Part shown: in pieces, positions 1 through 9,448 of the stretch
How the letters are laid out: each line of letters starts with the position of its first letter
Position numbering within the stretch: the stretch's first letter is position 1
Assembly (NCBI GenBank): GCA_947496705.1
Contig: CANMDW010000024.1
Coordinates: forward strand, 1 to 64,000
Direction: 5' to 3'
Length of the DNA: 64,000 nt
From: an uncultured Aquimarina sp.
GTDB taxonomy: Bacteria > Bacteroidota > Bacteroidia > Flavobacteriales > Flavobacteriaceae
Program-made: the position numbers and the translations under genes
Notes under the pieces: generated by a model
What the model was told of the DNA's origin: nothing
The model's database searches: none
The model's input: only the letters and a program-made list of their open reading frames with translations

Positions 1-2715
1 AACGATTATGGCAATCTCAATTTTGTATTGCCGCCTAAGGTAAATACAGACGACGGGGTAGCGCTAACCGAATTAGAAGAATTGTGTTATCAATATAAAT
101 ATGACGAACGTAACCGATTGGCAGAAAAGAAAATACCCGGCAAAGATTGGGAGTATATTGTGTATAACAAACTCGATCAACCGGTATTAACACAACATGC
201 CAACTTAAGAAAAGAAAACTCCGGCCTACCCTATCATCTATGGCAATTTACCAAATATGACGCCTTTGGAAGGGTAGCCTATACCGGATTGACCTCAAAC
301 AACAGTACCCTAAGTGTTATTCGCAGCAGATATAATCAAGCTACTGTGCATTATGAAACCCGGATAGCAACCCCCAATACCATGGACAATATACAGGTGT
401 ACTACAGTAAAGACACCAGACCTACAGGAGGTATGGATATCTATACGGTGAATTATTATGATGATTATACCTTTTTACAGAGCGAATCAACACCTGAGTT
501 TACCAATCCGCAAACTGTATTGGGACAAACAGTAGTACTTAATACCAAATCGTTGCCTACAGGATCTAAAGTACGGGTTTTGGAAACAGCATATCCCATC
601 GAATGGATTACTACGGTAACCTACTATGACAAAAAGGGAAGAGCTATCTATGTGGCCAGTAACAATGAACACCTTAATACTATCGATGTTATAGAAACCC
701 AGTATGATTTTGCAGGTAAAGTACTCAAAACCAAAACTACGCATACCAAAGAAGGTAATGCACCCATTATAACCATAGATACATTTGAATATGATCACGT
801 AGGAAGGCTGCTTACCCAAACCCAAAAGATCAATACGCAAGACGAAGAAGTCATTGCAGAAAATAGTTATGATGCTCTTGGGCAACTCACTAGTAAAAAA
901 GTAGGTGGGGGATTACAAAAGGTGGATTATACATATAATGTAAGAGGGTGGTTAAAGGGGATTAATGATGTTAATAACATCGGCACTGATTTATTCTCAT
1001 TTGCCATAGACTATAATAATGGTGCAAACCCATTATATAACGGTAATATCTCAAAAACTTCCTGGAAAACAGCCAATGATAACATTGCAAGAAACTATAC
1101 CTATACCTATGATGCCTTAAATAGAATTACCGCAGGGATTAGTAGTGATAATAACTATAACCTATCCAATGTTACCTATGACAAAATGGGGAATATTTTA
1201 TCGTTAAACCGTAAGGGACATACCAATAGTGGTGCTACCACCTTTGGTGATATGGATATATTATCCTATACCTATGATGATGGAAACAAGCTGTTAAACG
1301 TTACAGACACAGCTAACAAAACCTACGGTTTTAAAGATGGTACCAATACCAATGATGACTTTGAATATGATATAAATGGTAATATGATCCTCGACCAAAA
1401 CAAAGGCATCACAGGCATTACATACAACCATCTAAATTTACCAACCAATGTTACCATCTCCAATAGCGAACACAATGGAAATATTACCTATATTTATGAT
1501 GCCACTGGAGCGAAATTAAAAAAGACCGTCTCAGAGGGAAGTTCTTTAACAACTACAGCGTATGCCGGAAATTTTGTGTATAAGGACGGCGCCCTGGAGT
1601 TCTTTCGCCATCCTGAAGGGTATGTAGAAAAAGAAGCTGATGGATATAAATATGTGTACCAGTTTAAAGACCATCTGGATAACATTAGGTTATCGTATAA
1701 AGATGCAAATAAAGACGGTAGCATTACCCAGAATGAGATTGTACAAGAAAAAAATTACTACCCTTTTGGATTTACCATGCGTGGGTTTAATGAAACTATA
1801 CGCGGCAGAAATCATAACTATGGCTTTGTAGGAAAAGAGGAACAAAGTGAACTTAGCCTGGCCTGGTTGGATTTTGGCGCAAGAAACTACGATCCAACAT
1901 TGGGGAGATGGATGAATCTTGACCCATTGGCAGAGCAAATGCGTAGGCACTCACCATATAATTACGGTTTTGACAACCCCGTTTATTTTATGGATCCAGA
2001 TGGGATGATTCCACAAGGATGCTGTGGTAAGCTTAAAAAATGGTTCTTTGATGTAGGTACGAGAGTTGGATTAGTTTCTGCTAATCATCCTAAAAATAAC
2101 CCTCAAACAGGCCCTAGAAGGGTTCAAGATTTACCAAGTAGCACTAGTACAGGTCCAACCAAAAATATAACAGGTAATTATTTTGGTGATGCTCTTTACA
2201 AGTTAGTAGGTGGAGAGACTATATCGAAAGCAATAGACGGTGATGACAGAGCTCAGGGTCAGTTGATAATGGGGGGATTAGTATCTTTAGCTCCGGGTAG
2301 TCAAATAAATCTTTCTGATGACATAGCTAAAGTGAGTACAAAATTTTCTGCCAAAAAGATTAGGTTCAGTCAAACTAGTGTAAACAATTACCAAAGAGCT
2401 ATAACAGCTATAAAAAACGGAACAGCGGATCCAATAGACATTGTGAAAATGAAAGATGGAATTCATACAACTTTGGATAATACAAGGCTTTTGGCGGCTC
2501 AAAATTTAGGAAAAGATATAGATGTTAATATATACGATTATGGTGATGCGATACCTGCAAATATTGCAGATAGGTTTAAAAATAAAAAAACAGGTACTGT
2601 TCCTGAAACATGGGGGCAAGCAGCAGAGAATAGAACTTTGAATCAAAATGCTGAATTTCGAAATAAATACGGAGGAACAGGAACTTTTGTTAAGCCTAAA
2701 ATAAATAGTCAATAA
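1..2715 (+). CDS. Rhs/YD-repeat polymorphic toxin, 5' end outside window
   Basis: The reading frame is open from base 1, so the N-terminus lies to the left; the first in-window start-like codon is only a TTG at 28. YD-type repeats (YTYDALNRI, YNHLNLPTNV, FEYDHVGRL) fill most of it. The Rhs core follows: DHLDNIRLSY, YYPFG, then ARNYDPTLGRWMNLDP and NYGFDNPV, ending in DPDGM near residue 660. Rhs proteins form a shell that carries a variable C-terminal toxin. The tip after the core is about 230 residues and includes DPIDIVKMKDGIHTTLDNTRL, resembling the ParB/sulfiredoxin-type nuclease fold found in polymorphic toxins. Rhs identity is firm; the ParB-like toxin call is an inference. Confidence 0.9.
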   Translation, partial: NDYGNLNFVLPPKVNTDDGVALTELEELCYQYKYDERNRLAEKKIPGKDWEYIVYNKLDQPVLTQHANLRKENSGLPYHLWQFTKYDAFGRVAYTGLTSNNSTLSVIRSRYNQATVHYETRIATPNTMDNIQVYYSKDTRPTGGMDIYTVNYYDDYTFLQSESTPEFTNPQTVLGQTVVLNTKSLPTGSKVRVLETAYPIEWITTVTYYDKKGRAIYVASNNEHLNTIDVIETQYDFAGKVLKTKTTHTKEGNAPIITIDTFEYDHVGRLLTQTQKINTQDEEVIAENSYDALGQLTSKKVGGGLQKVDYTYNVRGWLKGINDVNNIGTDLFSFAIDYNNGANPLYNGNISKTSWKTANDNIARNYTYTYDALNRITAGISSDNNYNLSNVTYDKMGNILSLNRKGHTNSGATTFGDMDILSYTYDDGNKLLNVTDTANKTYGFKDGTNTNDDFEYDINGNMILDQNKGITGITYNHLNLPTNVTISNSEHNGNITYIYDATGAKLKKTVSEGSSLTTTAYAGNFVYKDGALEFFRHPEGYVEKEADGYKYVYQFKDHLDNIRLSYKDANKDGSITQNEIVQEKNYYPFGFTMRGFNETIRGRNHNYGFVGKEEQSELSLAWLDFGARNYDPTLGRWMNLDPLAEQMRRHSPYNYGFDNPVYFMDPDGMIPQGCCGKLKKWFFDVGTRVGLVSANHPKNNPQTGPRRVQDLPSSTSTGPTKNITGNYFGDALYKLVGGETISKAIDGDDRAQGQLIMGGLVSLAPGSQINLSDDIAKVSTKFSAKKIRFSQTSVNNYQRAITAIKNGTADPIDIVKMKDGIHTTLDNTRLLAAQNLGKDIDVNIYDYGDAIPANIADRFKNKKTGTVPETWGQAAENRTLNQNAEFRNKYGGTGTFVKPKINSQ

Positions 2716-2744
2716 TAGGATGAAATACCATCTTATGCTCCTAG

Positions 2745-3329
2745 ATGTATATCAAACTGATTAGTATAATAAAATTAAAAGTATTATTTGTGAGAGAAAT
2801 ATTTGTTCATGAGGATTTTCTTAAAATGATTGAGTTTCTTCCAAAAGAAAACTACTTTAGCGCAGCTAGATATATCAAAGAAAAATTAAATGACTTTAAA
2901 GGAGATGAGTATGGTTTTGAGGATATAAAAGTTATTGAAAAACCTAAAATTAGCTTGGAAGAAAAAAGTATTAAGTTTAAAACACTGTATGATTTATTAC
3001 TACCTATTTCTTCTTTTTATATTAAAAAAGTAAATTCAGGGTATGGTTCTACTGTCGTTTATGAGTTAAAAAATACAGTAATGTTTGGTTATGATTATTT
3101 TGGAATTTATGCCAGCTATAATGAAGAAGATATTATCATTGATTTGTGGATGTGGGATTGTAATAATATTGAAGGTGATGGGAAAAACTTATTAAAAGCA
3201 CTTAATTTAATAGGTAGAGAGTTAAATTTAATATTAATAGATTGGAGAGAGCCTCTGTTAGTTAATTTGGTTATCCAACATAAAATAGAGAACTACTTAA
3301 ACGACTATACTTGGTGCTCTATTAGTTGA
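2745..3329 (+). CDS. Putative immunity protein for the Rhs tip
   Basis: This 194-residue acidic protein begins 29 bases after the Rhs stop codon, the usual place for a cognate immunity gene. I do not recognise a named family. It is rich in aromatic and acidic residues (FGYDYFGIYASY, DLWMWDCNN) and has no signal peptide or membrane segment. An internal start at the ATG before IEFLPKENYF (about 2827) would remove a poorly conserved-looking N-terminus and is equally plausible. The role is inferred from position only. Confidence 0.55.
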   Translation: MYIKLISIIKLKVLFVREIFVHEDFLKMIEFLPKENYFSAARYIKEKLNDFKGDEYGFEDIKVIEKPKISLEEKSIKFKTLYDLLLPISSFYIKKVNSGYGSTVVYELKNTVMFGYDYFGIYASYNEEDIIIDLWMWDCNNIEGDGKNLLKALNLIGRELNLILIDWREPLLVNLVIQHKIENYLNDYTWCSIS

Positions 3330-3389
3330 TTAATTATATTCTCCTATATTTAGAACTGACGTGTAAGGCCCTTTCAGATCACATTTCTC

Positions 3390-3465
3390 ATTTCTTTTAA
3401 TATTAAAACAACATCCATAAATGTTTTTTGCATAGTCTCAAATGAAAATTCTTGTCATTGATAAA
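3390..3465 (-). pseudogene. Remnant of a third immunity-like copy
   Basis: This short stretch closely resembles bases 4085-4150, the 3' end and downstream flank of the reverse-strand 152-residue gene. Shared segments include CATCCATAAATGTTT, CATAGTCTC and GAAAATTCT. It therefore looks like the leftover 3' end of another copy of that gene, in the same orientation. No open frame of useful length remains. Confidence 0.4.
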
Positions 3466-3541
3466 CAATTGAAAATTGAAATAGGTTTTTAAGATTTTTA
3501 TTTGAGTAAATTTATCCCTTAATGTTGGTTAAAGTAAAAAT

Positions 3542-4048
3542 ATGAGATTAATCGAGTTATATTTAGATAAATCAATTGATATAGGCGCACCAATACCTAA
3601 AGTGTTGGCATCAGAAAGTATACTTAGGCTTTATTACTTTGTCCGATAATCTCCTAAAGGGGTGTATGCCAATGTTTCGGGAAGAGATGTAATTAGTGAT
3701 AGAGGAATCGGTATTTTGAATTTTGACAGTTATTTGAATTTTAAATTTGGTTATCCAAATGACGAAGCTTTACCTGGTTACCCATATTATGAATTAGGAT
3801 CAATACCTTATTCATTTTATAAACTAGAAGATTCTGATTGGATAAAGGGACTTATAGAAATAGAAAAGTCACATCCATTGTATCGAGAAGATATATTTGA
3901 TGATTTCAATCATTATATTCTAATATTTCGTGATAGCATATTTGAGTGTATTGCTAAAGAATTCATATTTGAATATTCAGAAAAAAGTATGGGTGAATTA
4001 TTATCAGGAGGTGTTAAAGAGTTAATTTTAGCGAATAAGGATCTGTAA
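3542..4048 (+). pseudogene. Immunity-like gene broken by an in-frame stop
   Basis: Starting at the ATG at 3542, the frame encodes a start like that of the neighbouring reverse-strand paralogue (IDIGAPIPK versus INIGAPAPR). It stops at TAA 3647-3649, then continues in the same frame to 4048. After the stop it again matches the paralogue: FKFGYPNDEALPGYPYYELG versus YKFGIPNDEVLLGHQYYKIG, and SDWIKGLIEIEKSHPLY versus SDWIKEIIRIESHHPYF. One nonsense change therefore splits an ancestral gene of about 168 codons. The downstream piece could still be made from an internal start, but that is unproven. Confidence 0.7.
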
Positions 4049-4116
4049 ATTAAACTCTGTCTGTTGTTTCAAATCAGGATTTCTTTTAATTCTGAAACAG
4101 CATCCATAAATGTTTC

Positions 4117-4575
4117 TTACATAGTCTCGAACGAAAATTCTATTGAATAATCTTCAGCGATACATTCAAAAGTATTGTCTTTAAAAGTAAAAATGTAATG
4201 CTTCAATTTGCCAAAGCTATGTTTATCAAAATATGGATGATGAGATTCTATTCGTATAATTTCTTTGATCCAATCAGAATCCTTGACTTCCATAAATGAG
4301 TAAGGTTTCAAGCCAATTTTATAATACTGATGTCCTAATAAAACTTCATCGTTTGGGATTCCAAATTTGTAAATGTATCTTTTTTTGAATTTTACAATTG
4401 CGACCCCACTATCATTATTAATATCACGCTCTATTATCGTATCAATTGTTTTTGGTAAATCGAATAGATCAATATAAAATAATAGTATCAAATTGAAATC
4501 ATCACAAATAATCCTTGGTGCTGGAGCCCCAATATTTATGGGATATTTTAAAGGGATGTTTTCAAGACTAATCAT
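4117..4575 (-). CDS. Immunity-like hypothetical protein, paralogue of the broken 3.5-kb gene
   Basis: This 152-residue protein is the intact paralogue of the stop-broken gene on the opposite strand. I do not recognise the family. Paired conserved blocks (INIGAPAPR, FGIPNDEVLLG, DSDWIKEIIRIESHHP, FKDNTFECIAEDYSIEF) show that the two come from one ancestor. Clusters of related small soluble genes behind an Rhs gene are typical of displaced immunity genes. No signal peptide or membrane segment is visible. Confidence 0.6.
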   Translation of the reverse strand: MISLENIPLKYPINIGAPAPRIICDDFNLILLFYIDLFDLPKTIDTIIERDINNDSGVAIVKFKKRYIYKFGIPNDEVLLGHQYYKIGLKPYSFMEVKDSDWIKEIIRIESHHPYFDKHSFGKLKHYIFTFKDNTFECIAEDYSIEFSFETM

Positions 4576-4624
4576 AACTCTAAATTAACATTTTTTTGCT
4601 TTTAAATAGTAATATATTCAAAAT

Positions 4625-6220
4625 TCAAGATGATTGTTTTTGCAGTTGCTTAATAAAATAGGAAGGATATAAGCCGGTTATTTTACGAAATGCCGAAGCA
4701 AAAGATTCTCCATTGTTATATCCCATACAATCCGCTACTGCTTCTATAGTATATAGGCGAAGTTCTTTATTAGTTGTTAGTTCCTGAATGGCATGTTGTA
4801 TACGGAGCTCATTGAGATAGGTAGTAAAATTTTTGTTTTTATAAGAGTTCACCACTTTCGACAAATAGGTGGAATTAGTATTAAGTAGTTTTGCTACATT
4901 ATGTAACACCATATTTTTATGTAAAAATTCTTTTTCTTCTTCAAATGCATCCAATCTCTGTAAGATATCCCTAACAATCTCGGGAGGAATTTTGGTTGCC
5001 TTTTTAGGATTGGTTTCTACTTCCTCTACAGTACTATTTTTTTGTTGGCTATTTATTAATTCTTTAAATCGTCTTTTGTAACTTCTGTTTCTTCTATAAA
5101 GGAATACTCCAAAGATCATTAATATAATACTTAAAAGTAACGTAGTATATAAAAACAACTGTATTTTTAACCGTTTATTTTTCTCCTTCAGGGTTTGTTG
5201 CCGCTCTTTGGCTAACTTGTACTTTGCTTCAATAGTATTAATTTTTTTATTTAAAATATCTTTAGATATATTATTCGAAATGGTATAGGTCTCGTTGAGG
5301 TAGTGATGAGCTTTTTTATAATTATTAAGTTTTTCATAATTTTTAGCAATATATTCCAAATTATCTCTTTTTATACTTAAGGACTTATTCTCAATAAAAA
5401 GATTGGATTCCTTAGCAAACTCAATAGCTTTTTTATAATTTTTTTTGCGATAATAGATATTACTTAAATTACTTAGGGATACTGCAATCCCAAAAGAATT
5501 ATTGATATTTCTGTTAATTTTTAAAGCAGCATTTGCATGAATTTCTGCAGCACCAATATTTCCATTATTCATCTCTATTCTGCTGAGATTATCATAAATC
5601 CTTGAAAATAAATGTTTGTTCTTTGGAGTTTCGGGAAATAGAAGTGCTTTGTTGTAATAAAACAATGCGCTATCAACATTGTTTTTATAATATTCTGGGG
5701 TATCAATATACTTTATCCTATAAAAACATCTACCTATTTTTAAACAGCTAAAAATAATATCTAAAGTGTCGTTTCTGTTTTCAGCATTATTTAATGCTTG
5801 TTTGTGATAATGAATAGCTTTTTTAAAATTTTTACTTGTCTTAAATACTTGCCCTAGAAAACTGTTGTATCTGTAATAAAGGTGAGAAGTATTTTTTTGT
5901 TGTAACTGATCTAAATTTATCAATAATTGATTAATACTTTCGTCATTATTGTGAGCATAATATTCTATTTCGGCAGATCTTAGATCGAGCGCATACCTTT
6001 GTTCAACACTTAATTCTTTTACATCCTCTTCTATTTTTTTTAAAAGTAGTTTGGCGTTATCATAATCTCTAAGATCTATTTTATGATCTATTTCATGCAA
6101 CCGTACAAGTAAAATGCTATCCTGGCTACTATTCTGTCCAAATAAAAAAACATGTACAAAAAAGATCAAAAGAAAAAGTATAAAATTACTTTTACTATGT
6201 GTATAGAAAATGATCTTCAT
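4625..6220 (-). CDS. TPR-membrane-AraC family transcriptional regulator
   Basis: The 531-residue protein begins with a signal or anchor segment (ILFLLIFFVHVFLFG) and then a tetratricopeptide-like helical region, about residues 60-330, with motifs such as AIHYHKQALNNAE and AIEFAKESNL. A transmembrane helix follows near 350-372 (LFLYTTLLLSIILMIFGVFLY). The C-terminal ~100 residues form an AraC-type double helix-turn-helix (TIEAVADCMGYNNGESFASAFRKITGLYPSYF). This layout is common in flavobacteria, where the TPR part is thought to sense a signal across the inner membrane. The target is unknown. A truncated copy of its 5' end lies at 8223-8429. Confidence 0.85.
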   Translation of the reverse strand: MKIIFYTHSKSNFILFLLIFFVHVFLFGQNSSQDSILLVRLHEIDHKIDLRDYDNAKLLLKKIEEDVKELSVEQRYALDLRSAEIEYYAHNNDESINQLLINLDQLQQKNTSHLYYRYNSFLGQVFKTSKNFKKAIHYHKQALNNAENRNDTLDIIFSCLKIGRCFYRIKYIDTPEYYKNNVDSALFYYNKALLFPETPKNKHLFSRIYDNLSRIEMNNGNIGAAEIHANAALKINRNINNSFGIAVSLSNLSNIYYRKKNYKKAIEFAKESNLFIENKSLSIKRDNLEYIAKNYEKLNNYKKAHHYLNETYTISNNISKDILNKKINTIEAKYKLAKERQQTLKEKNKRLKIQLFLYTTLLLSIILMIFGVFLYRRNRSYKRRFKELINSQQKNSTVEEVETNPKKATKIPPEIVRDILQRLDAFEEEKEFLHKNMVLHNVAKLLNTNSTYLSKVVNSYKNKNFTTYLNELRIQHAIQELTTNKELRLYTIEAVADCMGYNNGESFASAFRKITGLYPSYFIKQLQKQSS

Positions 6221-6487
6221 AGTGATGGTAACGGGTTAGGTTTTAATAAAGATAAAAGATGTTTTACAAAAAACAGCGGCACTTTTTCTTAAAATTCTGG
6301 TTTTATGTTTTAAGTTGGTTACTTATCACCCGAATTTCATAAATCTCGATATATTCTGTTTGTCGTTAGGTAGATCCCGAGTGTATATTGGTTAGCAAAT
6401 TTGAAAGCAAATTAAAAAATGAAATAAGTATGTTGTATCATTGCATCAATAAGCATAGCTATAGGATCAAATTGTCTTAGCACCAGC

Positions 6488-6845
6488 TGCAAACTGGTGC
6501 TATCGGAGGGTAATGAAGCTGCAAAGGTTTTCTTAAAAACGGGAAAAATGCCTGCTGGTACAGAAACATTTGTTTCACCAACAGAAGCATTTGCACAAAA
6601 TTATAGTGGAACACTTTTTGAGATCAAATTGAACCCTGGGACAGTTTCTCAACTTGAATCTATTGGTGTAAGAAATGCAGCCTCTGCTCATCCATTAGGT
6701 AACCTTCCCTTGGTCCAAAAAGGTTGGAAGGAGACAAATTGCCTTCTTCAAAGTAGAAGGAACACAGATAAATATTGGACTAGGTAATGGTAAAGCTTTG
6801 AATATATTTAACTCTAATATTATAAATTTTAAAATAATAGAATGA
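6488..6845 (+). pseudogene. Orphan Rhs-type toxin tip, truncated and frameshifted
   Basis: The open frame has no convincing start codon (a GTG near 6497) and begins abruptly, as displaced Rhs tips do. It encodes ETFVSPTEAFAQNYSGTLFEIKL, typical of C-terminal toxin domains. Near 6730-6740 the coding signal jumps frame. The other frame continues IAFFKVEGTQINIGLGNGKA and ends at TGA 6843-6845. That stop overlaps the ATG of the next gene (ATGA), so toxin and immunity gene were once translationally coupled. A single-base loss in the GG/AAGG run near 6732 would explain the break. Confidence 0.65.
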
Positions 6846-7351
6846 AACAGTCAGTAAAAGAATTAATAACCTTATTGTATTCTGGAAATATTGATAAAAA
6901 GGAGTTTCTTCAAAACTATTTTGACAATAAATCACCGGATAATAAGCTGGTATCCGAATTGTTTGCAAAAGGTATAGTTAATGAAGATGCAGATATAATA
7001 GAAGAAGTAATAGTATTGTTGTATACTGGCATTTTCCCTAATTCTACATGTACAAATTATCTTTCTGAATTATTACTAGTTTCTTGGCACACTAAACATG
7101 AAGATATAGCTTCTTTGTTAAAAAATATAGCTAGCCCTAATACTGTTGAAAATCTTCACAAGGCTGTTGAATTGAAACTTGACTATTTGGAGTATGATGA
7201 TACATTTCAACTAGCAAGAAAATGTATAAAAGCTCTTTCGCGAATAAATAATGAACAGGCAATAGATAAGTTAAAATTACTTTCAAATAGTGAAAATGAA
7301 GTTATATCAAAATATGCAGAAAAGGAATTAGTTCAAAAAGGTTTACTGTGA
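6842..7351 (+). CDS. HEAT-like immunity protein for the orphan tip
   Basis: This 169-residue, almost all-helical protein has repeated short helices (ADIIEEVIVLLYTG, FQLARKCIKALSRI, AIDKLKLLSNSENEVISKYAEKELV) like HEAT-repeat immunity proteins. Its ATG overlaps the stop of the frameshifted toxin tip. It probably neutralised that toxin and may be kept against sibling strains that still carry it. Function is inferred from context. Confidence 0.6.
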   Translation: MKQSVKELITLLYSGNIDKKEFLQNYFDNKSPDNKLVSELFAKGIVNEDADIIEEVIVLLYTGIFPNSTCTNYLSELLLVSWHTKHEDIASLLKNIASPNTVENLHKAVELKLDYLEYDDTFQLARKCIKALSRINNEQAIDKLKLLSNSENEVISKYAEKELVQKGLL

Positions 7352-7435
7352 TAATTCTCTTTTAAATATCAACAGGCAAAGAGTTAAGGTTCCAACTAGT
7401 CTAGAGTGACATAAACAACTAAGTATAATCACTAG

Positions 7436-7576
7436 TGGCAAACTTAGCGACAGTAATGGACATATAAATTCTTATCAACAAATTATCAAGAACGCTATTA
7501 AATGAAAGAAGGGCAAGAATTTTATGATGTATTGGTTAAAAAGTTTGGAAATAATATTGAATATTTTCGAACTTAA
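7436..7576 (+). pseudogene. Degraded tip fragment
   Basis: Two adjacent frames encode plausible protein pieces, GKLSDSNGHINSYQQIIKNAIK and then KEGQEFYDVLVKKFGNNIEY, joined by a frameshift near 7502. Together they look like the end of another small toxin or immunity gene. There is no start codon, and the source family is not recognisable. Confidence 0.35.
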
Positions 7577-7617
7577 AGCTCTTTTATCGTTAAGACTTAG
7601 TCTCAACCATTAGTAAT

Positions 7618-8217
7618 CTAATATGTAGAATTAATAATTCTTGAAATATTGTTTGGTAAAGGATATATTTCTTCTTGTGGAAGATCGACCTTAACAGATT
7701 GATCTTTCTTTTGTTTGATCGATTTGCAGTATTCAGTTATATCTTCAATACTTAATATCCAGTCATTTACATATTTGTTTACTGCAATTTCAGTTAAGCC
7801 AACCTGTATAGATCGGTAGTCCAGATTATTAAAATGGATATCTTTTTCAGGATCCCATTGTACTCTTACAGGACTTTTTACAAGTAAATCTCTCCACTCT
7901 TTTTCAGAGTTATAGACGTTTTTATTATAATAATGTGATAAGCATGAGTTTTGCAACGCCCATTCCCAAACTTCTCGGCTTATTTTTATTGCTAAAATAT
8001 GTTCTTGATTACTTTTGCTTGCCCAACCTGAACGATACATCATCCATAGGAAAGAAGGCTTAATCCAAGTCATTCTTTCCATTTTAAAAGGAGGTGAAAC
8101 AAAGGTTTGAGTTTTTATGGCTTTATGAGCAATGTCTTTATTATAAGCTTGATAAACGGTAATTGTTTTGTTATCAAATACAGCTCTTATTATTCTATCC
8201 TTGTTTAATGTATTCAT
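7618..8217 (-). CDS. DUF4291 family protein
   Basis: The 199-residue protein has the family signature IIRAVFDNKTITVYQAYNKDIA and SPPFKMERMTWIKPSFLWMM followed by YRSGWASK. These are hallmarks of DUF4291, a widespread cytosolic family of unknown biochemical role. Length matches the family. It stands alone on the reverse strand just upstream of the truncated regulator copy. Confidence 0.85.
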   Translation of the reverse strand: MNTLNKDRIIRAVFDNKTITVYQAYNKDIAHKAIKTQTFVSPPFKMERMTWIKPSFLWMMYRSGWASKSNQEHILAIKISREVWEWALQNSCLSHYYNKNVYNSEKEWRDLLVKSPVRVQWDPEKDIHFNNLDYRSIQVGLTEIAVNKYVNDWILSIEDITEYCKSIKQKKDQSVKVDLPQEEIYPLPNNISRIINSTY

Positions 8218-8222
8218 AATAT

Positions 8223-8429
8223 TTAGAACGATTGTTTTTCAAGTTCCTTTAATATAGATTCAGCTTCTTTATTCCTCCCGATAATCATTTTTTGATCAAT
8301 TTCATTGAGATGTTCCAATAGCATATTATCTTGAGAACTATTTTGTCCAAATAAGAATACATTTACAGAAAAAACCAATACGAAGAATATAAAATAATTT
8401 TCAACATGCCGGGAGAGAATCATTTTCAT
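8223..8429 (-). pseudogene. Truncated 5' copy of the AraC/TPR regulator
   Basis: The 68-residue frame (start chosen at the ATG giving MKMILSRH) aligns with the first ~70 residues of the 531-residue regulator at 4625-6220. Both share VFLFGQNSSQD and a following LxEIDxK. It then stops before the TPR region. The upstream DNA (8430-8600) also resembles the flank of the full gene (6221-6400), so a block containing promoter and gene start was duplicated and the rest lost. Confidence 0.7.
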
Positions 8430-8498
8430 GGTGATAGTAGCTGGTAATTTTTCATATAAAAATAACATGTCCTGTGAATATATAAGAATTTTTGTCAA

Positions 8499-8869
8499 AA
8501 ATTCAGGTTTTGAGTTAGTATTACAGCTCGATTTTCATAAATCCCGACATACTTTATTTGTTTATGCCTATACACCAAGGTTATATTTGACTTCAGAAAA
8601 ACCAGAGAGACAAATATTTGAGTCGAATTAATAGGTGGATGATTATGCCTTTGGTCATTGATGATATTACAGGAGTAGGCAAAAACCATATATCAAAAAT
8701 ACGACCAATACAGGTCATCTACTTTTCTGTGAAATCAACAACCTCGGAGCAAGCTCACGAGGGATGCTTCCGAAAAAATATTTTGTTTTCGAGGCAAGCT
8801 TGCCTGTATCGGCAGACAGGCCTCGGGGAATTAGACCCTCGATGAGGGATTAAAACAAAAAACGAGAAA
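8499..8869. repeat. Gene-poor stretch with a palindromic element
   Basis: The left part (8430-8600) is the duplicated upstream region of the AraC/TPR gene. At about 8786-8830 there is a palindromic element with GAGGCAAGCTTGCCTG and its partner CAGACAGGCCTC, a strong hairpin of the kind scattered through flavobacterial genomes. I see no supported gene here. Confidence 0.5.
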
Positions 8870-9346
8870 GTGAAAAACGAACAACAATTACTATATAAAG
8901 TGATACAAAATTTTGAAGGCATGCAAAAAATCGATGTTTTTGATATGTTACAAAAAATGGAAATGTTACTTTTTTATATTTCAAGCCCGATTACTAAAGA
9001 TAGTATTCGAGAAATTATGAGTGTTAGTTTTAATAAGAGTCAGTGCTTTGATACTACTCGACCTACGATATTACCCAATGGCAATTTTTGCGAATGTATA
9101 GGTACAAATGATTGGATATGTATCTATAAAGAACAGAAGAAAGGTATTGGTAGATGGAACGTATTTAATACCTATTATTTTAAAATAAAGGATCCATTTT
9201 TTGACATTAAAAGACTTACCAAAGAAGACTTATTAGAAAGTCTACGAGATACAGCTGAAGAAATAGAAATAATTGATTTTTTAAGAAAAAACAGAAGTGC
9301 TAACAAGGAAGAATTCATCAAAAGATTACTACTCTTGAATTTGTAA
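8870..9346 (+). CDS. Hypothetical protein
   Basis: This 158-residue frame opens with GTG at 8870; the next methionine (MQKIDVF, about 8922) is an alternative start. The family is not recognised. The sequence is cytosolic in character with a C-terminal helical stretch (EEIEIIDFLRKNRSANKEEFIKRLL). It sits between the palindromic element and the RteC-like gene. Confidence 0.5.
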   Translation: MKNEQQLLYKVIQNFEGMQKIDVFDMLQKMEMLLFYISSPITKDSIREIMSVSFNKSQCFDTTRPTILPNGNFCECIGTNDWICIYKEQKKGIGRWNVFNTYYFKIKDPFFDIKRLTKEDLLESLRDTAEEIEIIDFLRKNRSANKEEFIKRLLLLNL

Positions 9347-9448
9347 TCTCTAAATCAATAAAGCAATCTAAATACTAATTTTTAATTGAAGACAATATGA
9401 TGTTATAGTTACTCAAAAAAAAGGTAAACAAACCAAAACCAATCGTCT

